Shown: positions 41,187-50,766 of the stretch, in pieces
Layout: every line of letters begins with the position of its first letter
How positions within the stretch are numbered: the stretch's first letter is position 1
From: Trichomonas vaginalis G3
Lineage: Eukaryota; Parabasalia; Trichomonadida; Trichomonadidae
Length of the DNA stretch: 64,000 nucleotides
Assembly (NCBI RefSeq): GCF_026262505.1
Contig: NC_067205.1
Location: 9,486,001 to 9,550,000 of the forward strand
Direction of reading: 5' to 3'
Notes under the pieces: model-generated
What the model saw: only the letters and a program-made list of their open reading frames with translations
What the model was told of the DNA's origin: nothing
The model's database searches: none
Position numbers and translations under genes: made by a program

Positions 41187-42068
41187 ATGGAAGCCAACAT
41201 TAACAATTCTCAACCGCTAACCAAAGCCAAAGCCCCACAACCTCCAAGAACTGGCACAGCTGTTAGAATAACCGCCAAAAAGTCTAACAGCGAATTAAGA
41301 GAAATTCTTCAACAAATTTGCTCTAAATATCTCAAAGACGCCGAAGAAAACACACAACCAGACGCTATATACAATACTCAGTTCTGTGAAGTTCTGAACA
41401 AAGCAATTGCTAGTTCAATTGAACTTACTAAGACAATTCCAAGTCCAATTGAGCTTAGCGATGTCTTAGTTCAGTATTTTCCAACATTTACTAAGCTTAT
41501 AATGTTGAGAACTTTATACCAAGTTCGTCAAAATCTTCCTCGTTACATGCAACGGTCATTCGACAAGAGAATTGCCGAATTCCAAGTCTTTAGTTACGGA
41601 TATGACCAAGATGAATACATTGACGAGTTCGGAGACAACTGTACAAAATGGTTTGACTGCTATACGACTACACAATTTGAATTCGACTTTCTCGAATTCA
41701 ACGCAGCAACCATTTATATCATTGCTCTTTACCTTTCCGAACAACAACAAGACCTCGCAGATGGAGATGTTGTTACTGTCGTCATGGAAACTCCTGAACA
41801 ATTCGGAAAAAAGAAGTCTCTAATTGCCAAATTTGTTCCAGGACATCAGCTTTTCCAACGCACAGAAGTCTTCTGTATTCCTGGAACTAAGTTCTTTGTC
41901 AGGAGCGAACTCAAAGAAAGATATAATGTGTCATTCAATTACACATTATATAATGTTTTCGACCCAGAAGAAGGCTTCTTCCCAGAAGCAATGGAGGAAG
42001 AAGAAGAGGAGGAGGAAACACAAGACTCTATCCAAGAAGAGTCCTCCGAATTCACACCAGAAGACTAA
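41187..42068 (+). CDS. Right-end Polinton protein, 293 aa, acidic tail (Polinton 1)
   Basis: Start ATG 41187 (MEANINNSQPLTKAKAPQPP) is preferred over 41151 as the extra residues look like leader; either is possible. The middle is a globular part (LREILQQICSKYLKDAEENT, FPTFTKLIMLRTLYQVRQNL, ATIYIIALYLSEQQQDLADG) and the tail is almost pure Glu (PEAMEEEEEEEETQDS). It ends about 30 bases before the right terminal repeat. Whole. A terminal position and acidic tail would fit a DNA-mimic or terminal-protein partner, but the family is unknown. Confidence 0.6.
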   Translation: MEANINNSQPLTKAKAPQPPRTGTAVRITAKKSNSELREILQQICSKYLKDAEENTQPDAIYNTQFCEVLNKAIASSIELTKTIPSPIELSDVLVQYFPTFTKLIMLRTLYQVRQNLPRYMQRSFDKRIAEFQVFSYGYDQDEYIDEFGDNCTKWFDCYTTTQFEFDFLEFNAATIYIIALYLSEQQQDLADGDVVTVVMETPEQFGKKKSLIAKFVPGHQLFQRTEVFCIPGTKFFVRSELKERYNVSFNYTLYNVFDPEEGFFPEAMEEEEEEEETQDSIQEESSEFTPED

Positions 42069-42097
42069 CAATTTTCCGAATAAAAACCTCATTTTTT

Positions 42098-42168
42098 ACT
42101 AAACATCTTCGGGGCTAGAAGGGGCGCAGCCCCTGGAAGCCCCACTACCTTTTTTTTTTTTTTTTTTT
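42098..42168 (-). repeat. Right terminal repeat of Polinton 1, with altered hairpin
   Basis: Inverted match to the left end. The inner stem is GGGGC-TGC-GCCCC instead of GGCAC-TTC-GTGCC, while the outer stem GGGGCT/AGCCCC is kept. Confidence 0.85.
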
Positions 42169-42174
42169 TTAAGA
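42169..42174. repeat. Target site duplication of Polinton 1, right
   Basis: TTAAGA, the same as 23012-23017. Confidence 0.8.
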
Positions 42175-42535
42175 TAAAATTAAAATTCGAAAATATCTAT
42201 TTTTCAAAACACGCATCCAAAAGCGAAAAAATTCGAAAAAATCATGTTCTTATAAAACTCACTGATTTTGCAATTTTTATGAGATTTGAAGTGATAGAAT
42301 ATATTACCATCTTATTGAAACATATGCTTCATTGTTGTATTCACATAATATTAATCAGAACACTAGGAAAAGTGGATTTTCGAAAAATGACGATAACGAT
42401 TATTTGCAAATCGCCTCTCAATTTTGAGAGACTTTCAATTTTTACAGTGGACCCTTAAATGTTCAAATATTGAATCATTTTTCATGTTCATTCAGACATC
42501 TTATCGTAGCTGATAATCCTTTGTTTTCTCTGTTG

Positions 42536-42541
<6 letters not shown>
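42175..42541. other. Right remainder of the TTAA element and short host spacer
   Basis: 42175-42454 is the third piece of the TTAA element; 42455-42458 is TTAA; the remainder to 42541 is host DNA or an older element. No gene. Confidence 0.5.
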
Positions 42542-42575
<34 letters not shown>

Positions 42576-42622
42576 AAGTGGGGCTTCCAGGCACTTCGTG
42601 CCCTCTAGCCCCGAAGATGTTT
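42542..42622 (+). repeat. Left terminal repeat of Polinton 2
   Basis: Poly-A plus the hairpin-bearing terminal repeat, followed by GAAGATGTTTAG as at the right end of Polinton 1. Confidence 0.8.
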
Positions 42623-42684
42623 AGAATATGAGAGAGGTCCTATAAACCGGAGAAAGTGTCATATAAACATCTGTCATTTTACTC

Positions 42685-43181
42685 AGAATTTTCATGAAAT
42701 TTACACCAAAAATATATTTTAGGGTAGAAGGGTATATCTAACCTCTTTTCTAACCTCTTTTCTACCCTCTTTTCTACCCTCTTGAATTTTCATGAAATTT
42801 ACACCAAAAATATATTTTAGGGTAGAAGGGTATATCTAACCTCTTTTCTAACCTCTTTTCTACCCTCTTGAATTTTCATGAAATTTACACCAAAAATATA
42901 CTACTAGGGTCATTTACGAAGAAATCTCAACAAAGTCTTTACGATGAAGTCTTGACAAAGTCTTTACGAAGAAGTCTCAACAAAGTCTTTACGAAGAAGT
43001 CTCAACAAAGTCTTTACGAAGAAGTCTTAACAAAGTCTTTACGAAGAAGTCTCAACAAAGTCTTTACGAAGAAGTCTTAACAAAGTCTTTACGAAGAAAT
43101 TCATGAAAATTCAAGAGGGTAGAAAAGAGGTTAGAAAAGAGGTTAGATATACCCTTCTACCCTAAAATATATTTTTGGGTC
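42685..43181. repeat. Inverted repeats flanking a 25-bp tandem array
   Basis: A roughly 100-bp unit (GAATTTTCATGAAATTTACA to ACCCTCTT) occurs twice in direct order at 42685-42784 and 42785-42888, and once inverted at 43098-43181. Between them lies the tandem array at 42914-43098. The whole can fold into a large stem. It has no counterpart in Polinton 1. Confidence 0.75.
42914..43098 (+). repeat. 25-bp tandem array, seven to eight copies
   Basis: Unit ACGAAGAAGTCTCAACAAAG plus TCTTT, 25 bp, with small changes. A frame stays open through it only because the unit lacks stops; not coding. A further partial copy lies at about 43193-43230, just before the methyltransferase. Confidence 0.75.
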
Positions 43182-43285
43182 ATTTACACTCATTTACGAA
43201 GAAATCTCAACAAAGTCTTTACGAAGAAGTCACAATAAAACATCTGTCACTTTTCAGGAAAAAAAACATTTTTATTAAATATAAA

Positions 43286-44101
43286 ATGAATTTTACAAAA
43301 CCACCGTTACCCTTCTTTGGAAATAAGAGTAGATGTAAAGATATTCTATTGAGAGAACTTAAGAAACTACCGAATGGTCTAACATTTGTAGACTTGTTCG
43401 GTGGAAGTTTCTATATATCTCATTTGTGCCATACAATATTTCCTGACTCAAAGATTATATGCAATGACTTCGACAACTATATGAACCGTCTCAAACATAT
43501 ACCAGACACAAACAAAATATTGAAAGAGTTAAAAGAAAAGATACCTATAGGTAAGATGGAACGTATACCATTAGATAAGAAAAATACTGTCAGAGAGGTT
43601 TTGAAAAAGGCAGAGTATATTGACTGGGATAGTATATCTGCTAGACTATTATATAGTGGTGCTATAAGAGTTCATGACATTGAAACACTTATGTCAAAAG
43701 TTTTATATCTTAACTATACAAATGTTTTCAAAGAGAACATAGAAAAATATATTGAGGGTATAGAGTTTGTGAGATGTCATTGGACAGAGTTGTATGAAAA
43801 ATATAAAGACAAGGAAAATGTTTTCTTTATAGTGGACCCGCCGTTCTATAACACATGGGATTTTCAATACCAAGTAGACTGGACTTTGAGAGACTCTTTA
43901 GAAACTTTAGACGTTTTACATAACCATCCATGCTTTTACTTTACATCCGATAAAAGTGGTTTGGAAAGTGTCATGAGATGTTAGAGGACATACATGACTA
44001 TGAGTTTAGATACGATAAGATAGAATATGAGAGAGGTCTATAAACTGGAGAAAGTGTCATAACAAAGAAATTTTACTAGTAAGTAAATGTGGTTTGAAAT
44101 A
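43286..44101 (+). pseudogene. D12-class adenine methyltransferase (Polinton 2), interrupted
   Basis: Same protein as at 23133-23952 (PPLPFFGNKSR, FVDLFGGSF, VDPPFYN). Most of the gene is open, including both catalytic motifs; about two breaks lie towards its end. Confidence 0.8.
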
Positions 44102-44218
44102 GGACTACTTGTTTTAGGTTTTTTCCATTGTGTCATTTACTTATTTGACGTGGCAGAAAGATATAGAGAATATGAAGATGAACCAATGCCAGCAAATGTT
44201 CAGTATATGTACTCGTAA
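44087..44218 (+). CDS. Small membrane protein, 43 aa (Polinton 2)
   Basis: Same frame as 23937-24068 (MWFEIGLLVLGFFHCVIYLF), with one visible change in the tail (VQYMYS for VQHMYS). Starts inside the end of the methyltransferase. Confidence 0.6.
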   Translation: MWFEIGLLVLGFFHCVIYLFDVAERYREYEDEPMPANVQYMYS

Positions 44219-44242
44219 GAGATATTTTTATCTAATATTAAA

Positions 44243-44603
44243 TGGACGCACAGAACTTAGCGAATGCACAGCAACCTGGACAACCAAACCAGAGAATATT
44301 CCAAATGAAGTTAGAATACAAACTGCAATGGCAAACTATGGTCAAGTGCCAACAGATGTACAAATGCAAACTGCCATGTCAAATGACGCTGCGTTAGGTT
44401 TGCCACCATGGTATGCAATATTGAGATGGAAAGAGTTTTATACAAACCCTGAAGTGGGATATAAACAACTTTATGCAGATGACGCGAACACAGGAGTTGA
44501 CCCAGAATATGTTTTCTACCAGAGGAGAAACAGAATGTATGAGCTCCAGTTAAAGAATGCTATGGAACTCAACAGGAAACGTAAGAGACTAGGCGGACAT
44601 TAG
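44243..44603 (+). pseudogene. 120-aa Polinton protein (Polinton 2), interrupted
   Basis: Counterpart of 24092-24454; most of the sequence is preserved (VRIQTAMANYGQVPTDVQMQ). About one break near the start. Confidence 0.6.
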
Positions 44604-44621
44604 ATTTTTACATATAGTAAA

Positions 44622-44864
44622 ATGGGTTTCTTCAGTAGTATTGGAAACTTCTTTCGAAATGTTGGAAGAGGTATATGGAATGGAATAAAAACCGTAGGAA
44701 GAGGAATTTGGAACGGAGTCAAAAATATTGGTAAAAGAGTAGGTCAGTTTGTTGGTATTATACCTAAAGACCCTGAACCAGAAGAACAAGCTCCTGTTAT
44801 ACAACAGCCTGAACCTGCACCACAGTCTAGTTGGCAACCAAATCCAACACCTCAACCGTATTAA
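44622..44864 (+). CDS. Amphipathic 80-aa protein (Polinton 2)
   Basis: Protein identical to 24473-24715 although a few silent base changes separate the two copies, which argues that the protein sequence has been selected. Confidence 0.65.
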   Translation: MGFFSSIGNFFRNVGRGIWNGIKTVGRGIWNGVKNIGKRVGQFVGIIPKDPEPEEQAPVIQQPEPAPQSSWQPNPTPQPY

Positions 44865-44904
44865 AAATTATATTTTTACCGTTCGATAGTAGTTGTATAT
44901 GAAA

Positions 44905-45717
44905 CTAAGTTCTAAGTAAAACGCATGGTATAATGGAATTATTTCTTTTTCTTCCATCTGTAGTAAACCATACTTGAAAGTCTGAAATACTTCCACTTGG
45001 TGGTTCGTATAACTTTGTAGGTTTTTCGTAAAAGTCATTTGCCAAGCATAAGAAAGAGTTTTGCGCACCAGAAAATGAAGCATGAACAATAATAGCAGCT
45101 GGGTCGAAAACATCTTTAAATAAATATGGTTCATCTCTTGCATATCGACTGTAAATATTTGCTAAAGGAAGTTCGACTTTCTGATTTAACATTCTTTGCA
45201 AATAATACCATGACATTGCAGTGAATTCTGTATATATTTGTTCGTCTTTCTTTGGATTGTCTTCGTAGATTTGAAATGACACTTGTGAATTTTGTTTGTC
45301 ATATACAATTCTCACATAAAGTGTGCTCTCGGTATTTGCATATTCATCAGCATATTTTGCATAACATGAATTTATTTTATCTTCTATATTTTTTAACGCA
45401 GTCTGTAGAGAAGATGAAAGGTCAACTTGTATTAGCTCAATTTCTTCCCACATTTTTCGTTTCCCTTCAGATATATAATCTATATGAAACCTTACAATAA
45501 ATGGAAAACTTTTATCTTCTACAGACACAAACTTCATTCTACGAAAGCCAATAGCTTTTGTGACAGATGGGTCTCTTAGCCATCTCAATGGGTAGTCAAA
45601 ACGATAGCCTTCATGCTTTACGGTCTCTGTCTCAAACTTTTGACCTACGTTAGTAAAAAGTTCATCTAATGGTTTAGTTGTAGCAACTCTTGAATTTTCT
45701 TTTTCTATTGAAAGCAT
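44905..45717 (-). CDS. Structural protein candidate (Polinton 2)
   Basis: Counterpart of 24790-25566. It reads MLSIEKENSRVATTKPLDEL at the start, and the first 210 residues agree; the C-terminal end differs from that of copy 1, so one of the two ends is altered. Confidence 0.55.
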   Translation of the reverse strand: MLSIEKENSRVATTKPLDELFTNVGQKFETETVKHEGYRFDYPLRWLRDPSVTKAIGFRRMKFVSVEDKSFPFIVRFHIDYISEGKRKMWEEIELIQVDLSSSLQTALKNIEDKINSCYAKYADEYANTESTLYVRIVYDKQNSQVSFQIYEDNPKKDEQIYTEFTAMSWYYLQRMLNQKVELPLANIYSRYARDEPYLFKDVFDPAAIIVHASFSGAQNSFLCLANDFYEKPTKLYEPPSGSISDFQVWFTTDGRKRNNSIIPCVLLRT

Positions 45718-45735
45718 ATTTTATCTAGAATAAAA
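45718..45735. promoter_or_regulatory. 18-bp divergent promoter (Polinton 2)
   Basis: Same as 25567-25584, base for base. Confidence 0.6.
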
Positions 45736-47626
45736 ATGTCGAAAGAAACAGCGTCTATGAGAGAAATAAAACACAACCGACAACTCATTTTGCAAGCTCT
45801 AAATAAGAACACAACAAACTTTTCAAACTATTCTAAGATATCTGAGTCATTGAAAGAAGGAAACTTAAAACTGACATTAAACCCAATGACAGATGAGTTT
45901 CTATTTCAAGACAATAGGAACCATACTGTTTGTATAAATCCAACAAAAGGAACTTTAAACGAGAAACCTATAGATGAACTTCTTTTGAAAGCAGATGTTG
46001 ACAACAAAGCTGACAAAGAGTATGTCATTGAAAAAGTTCAAGAAGAACATGACAGAGCAGATGCAACATATGCAACAAAAGCAGATGTTGACAACAAAGC
46101 TGACAAAGAGTATGTCATTGAAAAAGTTCAAGAAGAACATGACAGAGCAGATGCAACATATGCAACAAAAGCAGATGTTGACAACAAAGCTGACAAAACA
46201 TATGTTGACAATAAAATGTCAAGTGAAGTGACAAGAGCTGAAAACGAATATTCTAAAAAGACTCATACACATACCATTGCAAATATTGCAAACTTACAAG
46301 AAACCTTAAACAGGAAAAGTGACGTTGGACATACACATACCATTGCAAATATTGCAAACTTACAAGAAACCTTAAACAGGAAAAGTGACGTTGGACATAC
46401 ACATACCATTGCAAATATTACAAACTTACAAGAAACCTTAAACAGGAAAAGTGACGTTGGACATACACATACCATTGCAAATATTACAAACTTACAAGAA
46501 ACCTTAAACAGGAAAAGTGACGTTGGACATACACATACATCTTCTGAAATAACAGACTTAAACGTTAGCCTTGAAAAGAAAGCAGATAAAACATATGTCA
46601 ATGAAATATACCAAAGTTTAGTTGGAACAAAAAATATTGAAACTATGGTTGGTGACTTTTCTGTCTATGAAGAAAACAAATATTTTAGATGGGAGTTTGT
46701 ACAGTCCTTAGAAAATGGTACACGGTATAAACTCATTCCGAAAAATAACAATGAAATGTATGTAAGCTATAAAAAGAGTGATGGTACACAAGTTAAAGTT
46801 CCATTAGACAACAACTGCTACTTAAACTTATATGGAGACGAACAAAAGAAATATTTAAGAGTTTATGAAATGGCAGATATGACATTGCCTGACCCAGCTC
46901 CAGCACCATACTATTATGACTATGGAGATGACGTTAGAACACCACATGTAGATGAACAAAAGCTAACATTATATTTAGATTTTTATAGATATAAAAGATA
47001 TAATGCAATAGAAAAAACGAGAATAGTATACTATATATGAAGATGACAGAAATAAATATTATAGTCAAGACTTTACCTACCCTGAAAACATAAGATTATA
47101 TTATAAAAAATATTCTAACACAAACCAGAAGAAACCTGAAATAGTTGCACTATATTTTAAGTTCAAAAGAGACAATCCTATAATATCTCATATGTTTGAT
47201 TTAATGAACCCAGTAGGTTCTATTTATACATCTATGGAAGCAAGAGGTCCTCAAGTAACGTTTGGTGTTGGTGCATGGGAACAAATAGTCGACAGGTTTT
47301 TGTATTGTGCAAACTCTTCAAAGGAAACAGGTGGAAGTAAAACGATTTCAGGTGAAAACTTACCTGCACACAGTCACTACATAGATTTAAGTACATCTCA
47401 AGCAGGTTGGCATAAGCATAGATATTGGGATTGGTCAGGAATGACAAAAGGTAAAGGATATGATGTTAAAGACGACGTTAAGTTTGCTATAAATTGTTAC
47501 TGGGATGACACTCAGGGAGAAGGAAACCATACACATTTCGTTTCAGGATATACACAAACAACGGGACAGAGTAAAGACTACATGCCACCTTACATGACAG
47601 TTTACGCATGGTATAGAATTGCTTAG
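45736..47626 (+). pseudogene. Phage-tail-fibre-like protein (Polinton 2), interrupted
   Basis: Counterpart of 25585-27633. It has two 30-residue repeats instead of three and four 22-residue repeats instead of five; the C-terminal head is preserved. About one break between shaft and head. Confidence 0.75.
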
Positions 47627-48581
47627 TCGTCATTTTCAACTTCTTTAGCATATTCGTCAGGAGTTGTCTTATATTTGTTAGGAACTGTCTTTGAAAGTAT
47701 ACCACCTTGAACTTTGACAAGTTTGAAACGAGGTCTGACAATAGTAGTTTTATCTTCTGCTTGCAGTGTGTACATTTTGCCATGTTTGCCTAAAACTTCA
47801 TAATATTCTCTTGTATACTTTCTTCTATTTTTACGAACACGAACGTGAGTACCTGTCGAGTTCCCATTGTTGTCATAGTCAATAGTATTTTCATATGGGT
47901 CGCGTTTAGGTATTTCTATTTTTACTTTGTCACCTTTCTTAAGTTTGAAGCCTGGCATTCTTTCTTGTTTGTCTCTTTTGACTAAACTATTAAATATATA
48001 GTCTTTCTCTAAGTCGGGGTTGTTTTTCATTTCTTCGGGGAGTGGTTTCCCAAACCTTTTTGTTTACGGTTATTGTAAATATTTAAAACTTGTCTCATCT
48101 TTGCCATGGAGAAGTGTCTATACTTGTCGTCATATGACATTTCATCTACCTCACCACCTTGTGGTTGGTTTAAGTCTCTTAAGATTTTTATACAACTGTC
48201 AATGACACCAAGAGCAGAATGGTTTTGGTCGACAATGAAATATTGGTTTACATTTTTTGAACGCAGATAGTTTTTAATATCGTCTGATTTGAAAGAACTT
48301 TCACAGTCAGATGTCAGTTTTGTTGGATGGTATTTGTCAACGAATATTGTCAAAGCAGTTTTCACATCTAAAATATTTTTGGACTGTAATGGTATGGCTT
48401 CACAGTATCTTGTGTTTTGACCGACAAATATTAACCAGTATGGTGGTCCATCTGTTCTAACTCTCGGAATGTTTTCCAAGATATCCATAAACCAAGCATT
48501 TGGTGTTGAACTAAAGATTTTTACCATGAGTGCTTTCTTTGTTGCCTTAGAAACATAGGGGTCCTTGTTTGGATTCGTCAT
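47623..48581 (-). pseudogene. Polinton integrase (Polinton 2), interrupted
   Basis: Counterpart of 27630-28588 with WFMDILENI and KLTSDCESSF preserved. About one break. Confidence 0.8.
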
Positions 48582-48598
48582 TTTTTACCCTATAAGAA
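48582..48598. promoter_or_regulatory. 17-bp divergent promoter (Polinton 2)
   Basis: Same place and length as 28589-28605 between integrase and 133-aa gene. Confidence 0.55.
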
Positions 48599-49000
48599 AT
48601 GGGTTTATTTGGCGCATTAGCAGGAGTTGCATCCAGATTTTTACCCGCAGTTGGAACACTAGCCAGAGGTGCATTTGGAATTGGAAGGAAGATTTTGAGT
48701 ACATTAGGTATACTTAAAGAGAAAGCACAACCTATTATACAAACTGTACAGAAAGGTTGGGAGGTAGCACGAGATGCAGCAAATCTTATTCCAAATCCTG
48801 AAACAAGAGGAAAAGTTCAAGGATGGATGGACAATGTAGGAAGAGAAGCAGGAAACTATTATAACAAAGCAAATGACTACTATAACCAAGCAGGACACTA
48901 TATGGACCAAGGTGAAAGATTCTTTAACAGAGGATATAACCATGCACAACAATGGGTAAACAATAACCAACCTCAACCGCCTCAAACGTGGGGAATGTAA
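48599..49000 (+). CDS. Membrane-active candidate, 133 aa (Polinton 2)
   Basis: Counterpart of 28606-29007 with only conservative changes; the hydrophobic start MGLFGALAGVASRFLPAVGT is identical. Confidence 0.65.
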   Translation: MGLFGALAGVASRFLPAVGTLARGAFGIGRKILSTLGILKEKAQPIIQTVQKGWEVARDAANLIPNPETRGKVQGWMDNVGREAGNYYNKANDYYNQAGHYMDQGERFFNRGYNHAQQWVNNNQPQPPQTWGM

Positions 49001-49019
49001 AGTTTTTTACTGAGATGAA

Positions 49020-49175
49020 ATGAACAATACAGCATTGAGACAAATGGGTTCAAGATGGATTTGTCGACTTCCAGCAGTTACACAACCACGTGTTTGTCAA
49101 GTTCTTCCTATACCTCAGGAAGTTTTAGACCGACTTAAAAAACCTAAACAACCGGTTGAAAACAAACCAAACTAA
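49020..49175 (+). CDS. Small Polinton protein, 51 aa (Polinton 2)
   Basis: Same protein as 29027-29182 despite silent base changes. Confidence 0.6.
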   Translation: MNNTALRQMGSRWICRLPAVTQPRVCQVLPIPQEVLDRLKKPKQPVENKPN

Positions 49176-49194
49176 AATTTTTTACTGAGATGAA

Positions 49195-49779
49195 ATGACC
49201 GAAGAAGTTGAAACGGTAGATTTGACACCACAAACAAAAAGTTCAGAACCATTGTCAAAACCTGTCAAAGAACTTACAGATGAAGAGAAAAATTCAATAA
49301 TAGAAAGTGCCAGGTCTGGAAATACAAACCCTAACTACAAAGTCACTTTTCATAGAAATGGAACGGCTAGTATCTCAAAAAAGAAACAGACTCTCACAAA
49401 TAAAATATTGAAGTCTGAAGGAGCTTTCGAGACAACAGATGGGAAAGTATATTTTACCGACCAACAGTTCATTATAGAACATCTCATTGACTTAGAGTCG
49501 AAATATTCTAAACTTTACAACAAACACAAAAAGTTGAAAGGAAAACAAAAACAAATGGCATATGATATTTATGAAGATGTTGACGACACAACCATACCTG
49601 CAAGTGAAGTAAAGTCAGAGGAACCGAAAAGTGACGAAAAACCGATAGAAGAAGAAAAACCAAAAACTGAAGATAAACCAAAACCAAAGTTTAGTTTGGA
49701 AACTAAACCAACTCAACCTTCATTAGCTGGTATGGGTTGGCGTCAAAGGCTTCTGGTAGCAGGCGGTTATGTAAAGTAA
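49195..49779 (+). CDS. Hypothetical Polinton protein, 194 aa (Polinton 2)
   Basis: Counterpart of 29202-29786; whole, with a few substitutions in the disordered linker and the same LAGMGWRQRL end. Confidence 0.6.
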   Translation: MTEEVETVDLTPQTKSSEPLSKPVKELTDEEKNSIIESARSGNTNPNYKVTFHRNGTASISKKKQTLTNKILKSEGAFETTDGKVYFTDQQFIIEHLIDLESKYSKLYNKHKKLKGKQKQMAYDIYEDVDDTTIPASEVKSEEPKSDEKPIEEEKPKTEDKPKPKFSLETKPTQPSLAGMGWRQRLLVAGGYVK

Positions 49780-49832
49780 AGAAAAAAATATTTTTTTATT
49801 TTTATAAAAAACATTTTTTTATTTTATTTGAA

Positions 49833-50417
49833 ATGTACGCTGAGTTTGTTGGAGAAGACCGTTGGGAAACTTGTTTGTTAGATGAGAAATATGAAATTCA
49901 CTGTTGTGAGTCATTTGAAGTCAGAAACAAAAAGACAAAAAGAGTTTTAAGCGAATGGGAGGGGAATAAAGGATATGCTATTATGAAGATGGGTGGAAAA
50001 CACTATCTTAAACATGTTGTCATTGCAACTCATTTTATACCGAACCCTAACAATCTACCTTTTGTAGACCATATAAACCATATAAGAAATGACAATAGAC
50101 TTGAAAATTTACGTTGGGTCACTCGTTCTGAAAACAATAAGAACATAGGCAAATTTCGAGATATTGTATTCGAATTTGTCGACGAACTAGAAGATGAAGC
50201 AATTGAAATTACAGACTATGGCAAGCATACGTTGGAGTTTTACTACTATAGCGAAGAACAGGACTCTTTCTACTTTTATACCGGCGTAAACTATAGGAAA
50301 TTACAAGTATGTTTTACTAAGGAAGGCTGTGCTTATGTAAACGCTAGAGATACAGATGGAAAATACGTTAGACTATATCTTAACAAATTCAAGAAGCTAT
50401 ATGGCATACCATTTTAA
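49833..50417 (+). CDS. HNH endonuclease (homing type)
   Basis: Start ATG 49833 (MYAEFVGEDRWETCLLDEKY). Residues 1-60 form a small strand-rich domain like NUMOD4 (YEIHCCESFEVRNKKTKRVL); residues 65-110 hold the HNH_3 motif: HVVIATHFIPNP, then LPFVDHINHIRNDNRLENLRW and VTRSENNKNIG, with the His-Asn pair of ββα-metal nucleases. The last 80 residues are a separate domain. Such enzymes make site-specific DNA cuts and spread by homing. It sits where Polinton 1 has the start of the polymerase gene, directly downstream of the 194-aa gene. It looks whole. Confidence 0.75.
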   Translation: MYAEFVGEDRWETCLLDEKYEIHCCESFEVRNKKTKRVLSEWEGNKGYAIMKMGGKHYLKHVVIATHFIPNPNNLPFVDHINHIRNDNRLENLRWVTRSENNKNIGKFRDIVFEFVDELEDEAIEITDYGKHTLEFYYYSEEQDSFYFYTGVNYRKLQVCFTKEGCAYVNARDTDGKYVRLYLNKFKKLYGIPF

Positions 50418-50467
50418 AACGTTTTTAAAACAGTATATTTTTACATATATTAAATGTTTCAGGTTGA
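50416..50467 (+). repeat. 52-bp direct repeat, left copy
   Basis: AAAACGTTTTTAAAACAGTA and on to TTTCAGGTTGA; repeated at 50767-50818. The pair brackets the polymerase fragment. Confidence 0.8.
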
Positions 50468-50751
50468 ACGAAAGTCTTACATACCCTCAGTTCGCAAAGG
50501 CAGTCCTTGACAACTACAATGAGTTCTTCTCCGAAGTCAAATCCAAAGTTGTGGTTTACTATGAGAACATCGACGCACTCATGACGAACGAAGAAGGCTA
50601 TAACAAACTCATTGAAATGGGTTTAGTTGGTGAGAAAATGGGCTGTTTTAAGCTAGACAAGGTATTTTCCGAAGTTCATGTTCTCTCCAAGCGTAAGTAC
50701 TGGGGTATACTTGAAGACGGCACAGAAATAGTTAAACATTGCATGAAATAA
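50443..50751 (+). pseudogene. C-terminal fragment of the protein-primed polymerase (Polinton 2)
   Basis: Encodes LNESLTYPQFAKAVLDNYNE, VVYYENIDALMTNEEGYNKL and KYWGILEDGTEIVKHCMK, the same polymerase end that closes the remnant at 29818-31965. The rest of the polymerase is absent from this copy. The fragment is bracketed by a 52-bp direct repeat. Confidence 0.65.
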
Positions 50752-50766
50752 AACATTGCATGAAAT

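Larger units (their letters stand above)
23018..42168 (+). mobile_element. Polinton/Maverick 1, full length 19.15 kb
   Basis: Both ends carry an inverted repeat: about 25 A, then GGTAGTGGGGCTTCCAGG at the left and the complement plus 19 T at the right. A 6-bp target duplication TTAAGA (23012-23017 and 42169-42174) is exactly what Maverick/Polinton integrases make. Contents include methyltransferase, integrase, polymerase remnants, SF3 helicase, capsid genes and fibre gene. It is a fossil: roughly a dozen or more breaks spread over the polymerase, helicase, integrase, methyltransferase and capsid genes, and no packaging ATPase gene is found. The intact target duplication and the close match to copy 2 suggest a young insertion. 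Confidence 0.93.
21011..42454. mobile_element. TTAA-flanked TIR element carrying two nested insertions
   Basis: The ends are inverted: GGGTCCACTGTAA at 21011-21023 and its complement at 42442-42454, each flanked outside by TTAA. With the two inner elements and their target duplications removed the host element would be about 1.1 kb. It has no recognisable transposase. TTAA targets and GGG ends are seen in Kolobok and piggyBac transposons, and Kolobok families are known in trichomonads, so a non-autonomous member of one of these is likely. The alternative of a chance 18-bp inverted match is improbable. Confidence 0.65.

Noticed and set aside
42868-43080. Open frame KKSQQSLYEEVLTKSLRRSL
   Set aside because: Produced by the 25-bp tandem array; a 75-bp period is just three units.
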